From: Pithys albifrons albifrons
Lineage: Eukaryota; Chordata; Aves; Passeriformes; Thamnophilidae
NCBI RefSeq assembly: GCF_047495875.1
Contig: NC_092474.1
Span: 1,550,001 to 1,614,000, forward strand
Direction: 5' to 3'
DNA: 64,000 bases
Shown here: piece after piece, positions 55,440 through 64,000 of the stretch
Layout of the letters: each line of letters begins with the position of its first letter
Numbering within the stretch: the first letter of the stretch is position 1
The notes under the pieces: generated by a model
The model's input: the letters and a program-made list of their open reading frames with translations, nothing else
Database searches by the model: none
Told to the model about the DNA's origin: nothing
Made by a program: the position numbers and the translations under genes

Positions 55440-56060
55440 TGCCCCGCTGAGCCGCAGTGGTTTTTCTTCCAGGGTTTCTCGTGCCGAGGCCGGTGTGGGT
55501 GCGAGCTGGGCCCGACTCCTCGGGGTGTCAGAGACATCCTCTGCCCCTCGCACGGCTATGGGGAGATGAAGAGCTTCGCCCCGCCGCGGGCAGCTGCACT
55601 TCGCTGCCTGAATTCCTGTTATAGGAGCTGGATGAAGCTGGCTGGGTTTTGAGTTCAAAAATAAGCCCCGTATTTTTCTCCTTTCAGCTGTTTATCAAGG
55701 CTCGGCGCAAAGGGCCTGACACCCAGGCAGGGCAGCGCTGTGTGTGACACACGAGCCGCCGCCGCGCCCGTAATGAGGGACCTTGTGCGGAACGGCCGAT
55801 TGAGCCGCCGCCGCCTGCGAGAGCTGCGTGGCGGGAGGGACGGCGGGTGTATCTCTATTTTGACACATCCTCGCTGAATGAGGAAGAGAACAAGCAGAAA
55901 ATGGCTGATGATAAATGCAGCAATTAGGGAAGCTTAATGGAGCAGAAGGTTTTTTGTGAGAAGACAAAGAAATTGCCGTGCCGACACCTGCAAGGAGGTC
56001 CCAGCCGCTGCGCGAGGAGGCTCCAGCTGTGCCGCAGCACCAGGCGCTGGGATGAGGGGA
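55440..56060. promoter_or_regulatory. CpG-rich block about 4.6 kb beyond the FBRSL1 stop codon
   Basis: A stretch of about 600 bp with many CpG sites, including GAGCCGCCGCCGCGCCCG and GAGCCGCCGCCGCCTGCGAG. It is followed by an AT-rich block at about 55.85-55.94 kb that looks like non-coding conserved DNA in composition. There is no coding frame with splice sites. It could be an intergenic CpG island used as an enhancer or as the promoter of a non-coding transcript. Confidence 0.4.
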
Positions 56061-58286
56061 GACGACCTTTCTACTTCACACACACATCCCTCAAAAGCCT
56101 CGGAAAATATTTTCCAAGTTAAACTTCAAAACATCATTTGATTTTTCTTTTCCCCCGTTATGTTCAGAAATGGGAGCCTGTAATTTAGGCTCTTTGCAGC
56201 CTTCCCCTGCTCCGTGCTCTTTATTCTGTTTCACATAATAGAGTGAGCTACTGGGAAAGGCATTTTCCTGACAAAGTATTGATCTCGGTGGCATCAAATT
56301 GCTGTGGCCTCAGCAAGGGGATGGCATCTTGCTGGACACAGATGGACATGAAGCAGATCCCCCAGACACTGCTGCTGTGACACCCTGTTTAAGGCTGAGC
56401 CCAGGATCTGCTGCATTCATTCTTCCCAAAGCACCGTGTTTCCCAGCTAAGCCCTGGCTACCAGCTCACCAGAATTTGGACTAAAGTGCTAAACTATTTT
56501 GCCAAAGCCCTATTTTTATTTCCTTAGACTCTCCCCAAAGCAAACAATGTGTGCAGAGAGGCACCAAGAAACTCTGCAAGGGGTGCTGGTGTGGGGACAC
56601 CCAGGTTTTGGTGATGGGTGATGCCGTTTTGGTCTCTGAGAAGACTATTACCAAAATCCCCCAACACTGCAATTGTTTTCCTGAGACCTTGGCAAAAAGG
56701 AATTTCCCGAAGGAGGGAAGGGAAAGGTTTCAGTTTTTTCGCTTGGCACAAGCCAAAAAAAACACAAACCTTGTTTGCCCCACCACCAATGACTTCTCAG
56801 CTCCAGCCTGGGCTGCAAACCCCCTACCTACCTCTGTTCTCATTCTGGCCCTTGCTGGCCTGCCCAAAGCACAGCTGCTGTGTCTCTCTCTTCCCTAAGC
56901 TCTCAGGATATTGCATTCCTGACTAGTTGGCTTCTTGTGCTTTCCCTCCTCTGGACCTGGATGATGCAGGAGCTGCAGACCTGGCAGTGGAAGCTCAGCC
57001 TGCTGAGGAGTCCTTGGGCTCCCTGCACCAACCCTCTGTTTGTCTAACTCGAGGTCACCAATAGCTCACTCTAAATATTTATGGCATCTATATAGGCTGG
57101 AATGGACAATTCCCATATGCTTATTTTAGGCAACAAAGCTGGCTTTTTAGGGAAACACTAGACCTCTTTGTCAAGGAACAGTTAATATTTTTGACAAGCG
57201 ATCTGAGGATTCGTTACAGCTTTACAGAATGGCTTTTCCCCTCGCTCCATGATATCCTGCTTATTTGCCTATTTTATTGACTTGTCCAAGACCGGCCCCC
57301 CGTTAGTTGAGGGGGTGTACACATCTCCTTCCACCAAGCTGCAGTGGCCTGTGGCATTTTGGACAAAAAGTAATGCACGTGCAGGCAGTGGTTCCCCTCC
57401 TTACACCTTCCTGAGTATCTTTTTAAAAACAGGTTGCCTGAGGCAAGCAACGAGTCTTCCAAATCCTATCCTCTTCCTCCGACTGTCATTTGTTTGCTAA
57501 ATTCCACCCTTTCTCGGTGACTGAGGGAAGTCTCTAGGGAGACAGCCAAAAGTAGAATAAAAATGATAAAACTGGCACAAAATAAAAGCTCAACAGTGGT
57601 AGAAATGCATAAAACCCAGGAAGTCCTTCTGAACCAGTTCTTTTAGCAGAAGGCAGCTCAGCTGGGGTGGCTTAAAAGGAATAAGGCTGAATTAATTAGT
57701 TTCTCTGTTTAGGTAATAATACCATTAATCACGGTGAACCATTTTGTGAGAAGGCTGATACAGTAAATGGCAAACCACTGATTTTATTTTAATATTCAGA
57801 CCACCGTATCAGTCATGATGAATTCTTCGGGCACCAGGGTGGCTGCAATAAGCAATCCTTCAGGAATGCCAGGGGAGCATGGCATTGATTTAATGCTCAC
57901 TTTTTAAATCATACACAGACCAAATGCTTCCAAAGGGTATGGTTCATTTCTGTGGTTTTTTTGAAGTGTGCAGTAACCACCTCCTCGCTCACACTTACCT
58001 GCATCAGGAAGATGCAGTGATGGACTCTAACAGAGGTTAGGGAAGCTCATTTATGCAGGTCCACGTTAGAGGTGGTGTCAAGCAAGATCCCATGCTGGAC
58101 ACTGGCACTGGGAGAATTACAATCCCCCTGAGCCAGCATTGTGAGTATCTTTATGCTGAGTCCAACACACTTTTCACATCCACCATGTGTTCTATGTTCC
58201 TCCAGTTTCAGCTGGGAGAGCAGGTGCTGATTTTTAATGCCTATTTTGTTTTAAGCCTCCTTTCATGAGATTAAGGACCCTGCTAT
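56061..58286. other. Intergenic DNA
   Basis: No exon is supportable. AT-rich motifs such as CTAAATATTTATGG near 57.07 kb are notable but unassigned. Confidence 0.5.
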
Positions 58287-60638
58287 TTTATTTCATTTTA
58301 TTTTTTTATGCTCGGTAATTTAGTCACACGCAAACTTAAACCCAGAAGCTGTAACATGCTGTTAAAGCACAGTCGCCCACCGTTCAGTCAGTTCCTGAGC
58401 ACGAGGGGGCTCGGGGCACTGTTCCATCCCCTGCAGATGGCTGCTCTCAGCCTGCGGGAGAAGCTGGGGGAGCAAACGGGAAGGCACGTGGAGAGCAGCA
58501 CTTGAGGCAGTAGCGCCTTCCCGGAGCGATGCCGGCAGCACCATCCCTTCAAAGGAGCTGCTGTGCACAGGGCTGCGCTTCCTCTTCTGTCCTCGCCCCT
58601 TGGCACAGACGTGGGATCCGCCCAGGGTGTGCAGAGCCCGAGGTGCGCCAGTGCCGTGGGCTGGGAAGCTGCAGAGCCAGGGAGCATCACAGCACTCCCC
58701 AAATCCTGGTCGCCACAGCTGCGGCCTCCAAAGCATCCGATGAGCCACGTTCCTTCTGCAGAGAAAGATTCACAACCAAAATCCCACTCCCAGCACCAGC
58801 CCCTTCCGCCAGCTGCCTCCTCCCAGCCATCAATAAACCATTAGCCTCGAGTCAACAGCGCTGGCTACAACACACAAACACTCAACTGCCTTTTTCATCC
58901 AAAATCAATGTTGTATTTATCTTCATTGATCTACAAGGAAACTGAATGTTTAAAATTACAGGGGGTGCAGGGGGGAGGATGGGGAGGGGGGGGAAACAAG
59001 AGTTACAGAGCCAAGAAAATAGTAGCGGATGGCTGAATTAACTAGAGAGAAAAAGCCCAGGATATATAAAACATGGACACTGAAAAATAAAATAAGGGAA
59101 GGGGGGATGGTACAGCAAGTAAAACATGGCAAAATTTACATATGGATGAAAAGTAAAATTGGAAATAAAAAATAAATCATGCCAAAAAGCAGTTCAAGGC
59201 AGAACCACACTGAAACAAACATTTGCTTATGGTCTTCATGTACTATAGATAATATATCAGAATTTCTTTTTTTTTAATCAACCATTAGACTTTTTTTTTG
59301 CACTCCTAAAATTCTACTTTGTCTTGTATACAGATTCCAATAAGAACACTGCACAATTAGCACAAGGGGTCCACGGAAAATTGTCCTTGCTTGCCAGCGA
59401 TCCTGCCCACAACACAAAAAAAGAGAAAAAAAAGGAAAAAAAAATAAGGAAAGGGTCTGCCGCATGGTACTGTGCCAGTTCCATCTGCTTCTGCCAGCTT
59501 GAAAAGTAGGAAACCAAAATTCCCTTCCAGGAGCGTGTGTCTCTCTCTTTCCTTGACGAACTGTCCCTTGTGTTTGTACAAAAAAATTCAGTCTCTTTTT
59601 TTTTTTTTTGTTAAACACAAGCATCCTTCTTCCTGTTCACATGCCATTGCCATTCTGTCTCCAGAGTTGCGCGTTGGTTGTTTTTGGGTTGTTTTTTTTT
59701 TTTAAAACCTTCCTCCCCCCAACATCCACTAAGACCTGCCTCCGAGTTCTTGCATAGTTGAAGTATATATGCCATACTTAGCTTTCTGAGTGTGAATTTC
59801 TGACTGTGACAAGAGTATGAGTTGTAACCATGTTAAGAAATAACCAGAGTGGTTCTAGAAACCATTTTTATAAAGTCTACCTATGTTAAGAATTTAATAT
59901 TGGTGTACATTTATATTAACAGAATATTTACAGTTTGTTTTCTTTTTTTTTTTGTTTAAAACAAGAAGTCAAAAAAAATTCCTCTTAAATTTCTGCATAA
60001 TATAATAAGGCAAAAAACAAACAGTTTTGTACATTATTATTATTAATATTTTAATATATATCTGTAACTTCGGTTCCAAAGTACCAAGGTAAGTGATCAA
60101 TTGGCCTCAGAAGGGAACCTCACAGTGGACTGTAAAACTACAGTATTTCCATAAATAATACTTTTAAGAAACCCTGGGTATTTTTTTCTTAAGGATCTGA
60201 GGCCTTTAAAATGCAAATTTAACTAAAAACAAAAGCAAAATTTCTTCTTTTTTTAAGTGAATAAAGAGCACAAAATTAAAAAAAATACAAATCCATTAAA
60301 AATGTTTCTCACATTTGGGAAAAAATGTACAAACTTGATATTCTTAACTCATTTTTTTTAGCACAGAAACAAAAAACAAAACCAAAAATCAATACCTATA
60401 TATTAAATTCCCATTCTCAGCAACCTTCTTGTTGGAAAGTCCCCAACCCCGTTATTTATGGAAATGTGCTTAACTTCTACAAATTTTACATAAAAAAAAA
60501 AGGTTTACAGCAGTGCATTTTGTAAAAGGTTTGTTGTTTTTTTTTTGTTGGTTTTTTCCTGTTTGTGGTTTTTTTGTTTGTTTGTTTGTTTGCTTGTTTG
60601 TTTTATGTACAGGTGAGTTTAAAATTCAATGTTGGGGA
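58287..60638 (-). other. FBRSL1: Probable FBRSL1 3' untranslated region
   Basis: The DNA after the FBRSL1 stop codon is very rich in A and T homopolymers, and from about 58.9 kb on it looks like a long vertebrate 3' UTR. On the minus strand there is no canonical AATAAA until the pair at 58302-58297 and 58292-58287. Weaker ATTAAA hexamers occur near 60.05, 59.89 and 59.27 kb. The true end could therefore be at about 59.2 kb or about 58.27 kb. A G-run stretch on the plus strand lies near 58.96-58.99 kb. Confidence 0.45.
60565..60602 (+). repeat. (TTTG)n simple repeat in the FBRSL1 3' UTR
   Basis: About eight TTTG units (one TTGC variant) lie 37 bp beyond the FBRSL1 stop codon. In the mRNA sense this is a CAAA repeat. 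Confidence 0.9.
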
Positions 60639-61872
60639 CTATCGTGCCTCTACTTCTTTGGGGTTCCTAGAGGGGGAATAGTCCCTGGACTCTGAGTTTG
60701 TGAGTGGAGTAGTCCTGCGTGGGGAGGCAGGTCTGGTGCTGCTGGCTGGTACAAGAGGCGGCGGCGCGCTCAGCGCTGCGGTCGGCGGGTTCCTGTTTAA
60801 AATCCCGTTGTGCATGGCAGTGGATGGACTCAGTCTGGGGTAATGCATCCCGCTTAGATGAGGCATGAAGGATGGCACGTGTGCCAGGTGGCTTTCGATG
60901 GGGGACGAGTGCAAGTGGTGCATTCTGGCACGCTCAAGTTCTTCCCGTAAGTGCAAGCGCTCTCGTTCCTCCACTTGCCGCAACCGCTCCTGCTCTCGGC
61001 GGGCTTCAAGAAGGTTTTCGTGGTTGTAGTCGTGTGGTTCCCTGTCTCTATAGGATCGCTCATGGTCGTAAAAGCCGGAGGTGGTAGGAAACCTATGGAT
61101 AGGATCTGTCCGGAGCTGGAAGTCCATTCGACGGTGCAGATCTAGGCTCCGGTAAGCATCTCGCAATGGATCCCTCATCGGGTCCCAAGAAAATCCAGGA
61201 TGTGGCAGCCTCTCTCTTCCTGACAACGGATTCATGCCTATAAGTGGGGTCATCATTCTGCTGCGGTCCAGAACGTTCATGTTGTTCATCTGGTGCACGC
61301 TGCCCATGGAGATGGGCATAGAGGCAGCCATCGAGTGAGGCAATGATAATCCATGCAGACTAGGTGGTGGGGGATGCTCCACTGATCGGGAGTGCTGTGA
61401 AGGCTCAGACCCTACCACCAGGACATCACTGTCTTCCTTCCTCTCCTCTTTGACTTTGATGTCATTCTTAATCTTCTGGAGGTCGCTGGGAAGCTCTGTC
61501 TTTCTCTCCATGTCCTTGCTCATTAGATTGGTAAGCTTCAGGCTCTCACTTAGTGCAGGTTTGCTGTATGGGGATACAGACTGGATTACTGGCTTTGTGT
61601 TGTCCTCAGAGGGTCTCTTATCATGGCTTGGAGTTTCCTTCACTGGGGAACGGCTCTCTTTAATCTTGTGTTCTGCTATGGGCGGCTCCCTCAGCCGGTC
61701 CGGGTGCTCTCGCTCCGGTTCTTTGGACCTTTCCCTTTCCCCAAGGCTGACCTGCCTGATGGCATCACTAGAGGTCTGGCTGTTGCTGCGGATGAGATTG
61801 CTGATCTGATGTGTCACTGGAGCTGATGCCGGTGAGGACCTGTTTGAATGTCTGTTTTTATCCATGAGGTCT
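60639..61872 (-). CDS. FBRSL1: FBRSL1 last coding exon (C-terminal 410 residues)
   Basis: This is the terminal exon of an AUTS2-family gene. The family includes AUTS2, FBRS and FBRSL1, nuclear proteins associated with variant PRC1 Polycomb complexes. The exon begins after a TTTTTGCAG acceptor, completes a split Arg and reads DLMDKNRHSNRSSPASAPVT. A Ser/Arg/Glu-rich region follows. A possible SUMO site is IKVKEE, and a conserved block contains PHPGFSWDPMRDPLRDAYRS. A charged helix LEARREQERLRQVEERERLH lies before a His-rich stretch (MHHLHSS) and a Pro-rich tail ending RNPKEVEAR. FBRSL1 is chosen over AUTS2 because CHFR is next door (both map to human 12q24.33) and because AUTS2, as I recall it, ends differently. 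Confidence 0.88.
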
Positions 61873-63875
61873 CTGCAAAAAGAGAGAAGACACCTCCTTG
61901 TTTAGTATGAACAAACACACACGCAGTGTTGGACACGCACAGTGCTGTGTCCACTTGTACACTTCAGCAGTGCTTAGAAAATCATTTGGAAAGCTCTGCC
62001 TAGCATCAGCTATAGCTGTGATGCTGCACCTAAGGACATGCCAGTACCTGCCTTTACATACCATATAGAAAAAGAAGTCAGATGTCCACAAATTTTGGCC
62101 TGAACTGGGGATGTGTTTGAAACAATACTATATTCACCCTAAGAGAAAGACCACTTCACTGAGAAATGGAGTGAAAAAAGAATTCTGCACAGCTTAATTT
62201 AATTTAAAAAATGCTTATTGTGTGTTCATGTATACATCTTGCTGCCAGACAATGCCCTTCTCAGCTGGAGAACATGGGTTCCTTTCCTAAAACATGGATC
62301 TAGGCACACAGAAGTCTACAGAAAGGTATGCAGGTCCTTCCCAAGACAGCCTTGTTGACTGGAAGCAGCCATAACATGAAGCTTTTCCCTTTGGAGTTGC
62401 AGTTTTTGTTGTTGGCAGTTCCTGCAGGTAGACCAGGTGCTTCAGGAGAAACATCCATGAAACTGAACAACCGACCTCTGTTTCAACAGGACCTGCTATG
62501 ATGAACAAGGGGTTTGATGACAATGTCCCTAGTTCAGAGGGGCACGAGGGCTTACACTTCAACTGTACCTCTGTCTCTGAGTGAGCCAATTAGTCACAGT
62601 TAATCCCATCTCTTTAAGAGGGGAATAAATAATGCTCACCTTCTAAAAGCACTTTGCTCTCAATTAGAGACACTAAATGCAAAATATGATGGTGTGATTG
62701 AGAACTGCATTATGCAGCTGACAGGCTCACTAACACCTAAGTTTTATGTTGGATTTGCTTTCCAGAGCTGTGAGACCTGAGTACTGAAAGCTGGAGGTGC
62801 TTTGGGGAGCTGTGTGAGTATTTATCCCTTATGATTACATTTGCTAACCCAGGTTTCTTCCACTGTGGTCGTCCTGATTGCTGGTCAAGGATGTGGTTTA
62901 ATAAAACCCTGTCCAAACAGGGATGCTGGAGACAGCTTAAGCTGAATTAAGAGAAATGTAATAGAGCTGTTAACCCCTGTGTGAGCACTCTTGAGAATAA
63001 AGTAACCTTGGTTTGCAAATGAATTCCACTAGAGCCAAGAAGGGAGCTTCCTACCCGAACAACTATTCTTGCAAGGGCGTCAGAGAATTTAACATTTGAA
63101 GCAAAGTGATTTTCAGCTTATTCCTTCCATATAATCTTGCTCACAAGTACTGCCTGAAGATCTCATTAAAAGCACTCCAGGCAAGCTATGAACCCCCTAC
63201 CACCAGTCAAGCACACACATCTAAGACTTGCAGGCTGTTATTGCCTACCAAGAAGTAGCCTGTTGGAGACAACTGGGCTCTGAAATATAAAGGGCTTCAC
63301 AGCTTTAAAATGATATAACTGGAAGCTAATGAAGTAACTATAGCCCAGGTGATACAGTTCTGTCATCATTAATAAGGGTTTGCCTACAATGCAATTTTTA
63401 AAATCAGTTCTGCTAATGGATTCATGCACACTGCTCCAGAAACAGGCATTTGCATTTTTATCTCGTTAATGTCCAGCTAACATTTGAATTCATCAGCATA
63501 TCTGTACACTAATGAGAACTATGACTGTCTCCAAAGGACCCATCACAATGCTACCTTCATGATTTCAGAAAGCACAGCAATCCTAAAGCAGCTGCATTGA
63601 AAACAGCCAAGTATCCTCTGAAAACACAGTAATGCACTCAATTTCTCAGCCTGATCCTTTTTATTAACCCACTAGCAAGGACTGGCTAATTTCCATAAAG
63701 AAAAAATCCTAAGAGGCAAAGAGGATTTTTTTCTTTTTGTGTTGATAGTACTTGTGCTTATCTGAAGAAAAGCCCTATCAGCTGCTTTAAGGACAATCAA
63801 CGTTTTAGAAAAATTATAAGAAATAAAGAGGAAAAATAGTCCCAGAAGGAAGTGCTCAGAGGCCCAGGCTCTCAC
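61873..63875 (-). other. FBRSL1 last intron
   Basis: A 2.0-kb GT-AG intron in phase 2 (AG|GTGAGA donor, TGCAG acceptor). Nothing else is recognisable inside it. Confidence 0.85.
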
Positions 63876-64000
63876 CTCTCTTTGTCTCTGTCGTCTTTGC
63901 TCAGAGGAAGATCCCTCTTCTCCGGCTCCCGTTCCCGCTCTCTGTCTCTGTCGTGGTTTGTCACCGAGGAGCTTCGCTCCGAATCCGTGGGCTTGGGCCA
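63876..64000 (-). CDS. FBRSL1: FBRSL1 penultimate coding exon (partial, cut by the window edge)
   Basis: The minus-strand frame reads WPKPTDSERSSSVTNHDRDR then ERERE, and ends with DDRDKER, whose final Arg is split AG|A across the intron. The joined reading DKERDLMDKNRHS is continuous with the last exon. The Arg/Asp/Glu repeats are typical of the disordered middle of AUTS2-family proteins. The acceptor side and all earlier exons lie outside the window. Confidence 0.85.

Noticed and set aside
60639..64000. Assignment of the right-hand gene to AUTS2 itself
   Set aside because: The family match is clear, but the C-terminus RNPKEVEAR and the CHFR neighbourhood fit FBRSL1 better. A full-length alignment would settle it.
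1..64000. tRNA, rRNA, CRISPR, operon or viral integration signals
   Set aside because: None was seen. The architecture is that of vertebrate nuclear DNA, and prokaryotic feature types do not apply.

Overview
The window is vertebrate nuclear DNA, almost certainly from a bird. Two protein-coding genes can be read by eye. Both lie on the minus strand, both are split into exons with proper splice sites, and both encode proteins close to known vertebrate families. A CR1 LINE tail, the compact CHFR gene (about 20 kb of coding span) and the AT-rich introns also fit a bird. I do not assign a species.

Region 1 to about 4.06 kb is AT-rich non-coding DNA beyond the end of CHFR. From about 4.06 to 25.9 kb lies the complete CHFR gene, the mitotic-checkpoint E3 ubiquitin ligase with FHA, RING and PBZ domains. 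I rebuilt 17 coding exons whose phases agree at every junction, giving a 677-residue product. Two introns appear to use GC instead of GT donors. The first intron after the start codon holds a striking 20-bp minisatellite of about 39 units. It is strongly G-rich on the transcript strand and suited to G-quadruplex formation. The promoter is a CpG island at about 25.6-25.96 kb, with a probable non-coding first exon.

From 26 to about 58.2 kb is a 32-kb intergenic interval with no coding exon I can support. It holds a hAT-type MITE with a perfect 8-bp target-site duplication, two isolated CpG-rich patches, a cluster of GATA motifs and several simple repeats. From about 58.2 kb to the right edge is the 3' end of a second minus-strand gene, the AUTS2-family member FBRSL1. 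Its long 3' UTR, its complete last coding exon and part of the preceding exon are present; the rest lies past 64 kb.

The two genes are in tandem, with the 3' end of FBRSL1 upstream of the CHFR promoter. They are not known to share a pathway: CHFR acts in mitotic-stress ubiquitination and poly(ADP-ribose) binding, and FBRSL1 belongs to a family tied to variant Polycomb PRC1 complexes. Nothing in the window looks like a wholly new system. The most unusual items are the G4-prone minisatellite inside CHFR, the paired GC-AG introns, a start-stop uORF just before the CHFR start codon, the intact MITE and the GATA cluster. Exon boundaries, domains and motifs were read by eye, and comparisons with human proteins are from memory.
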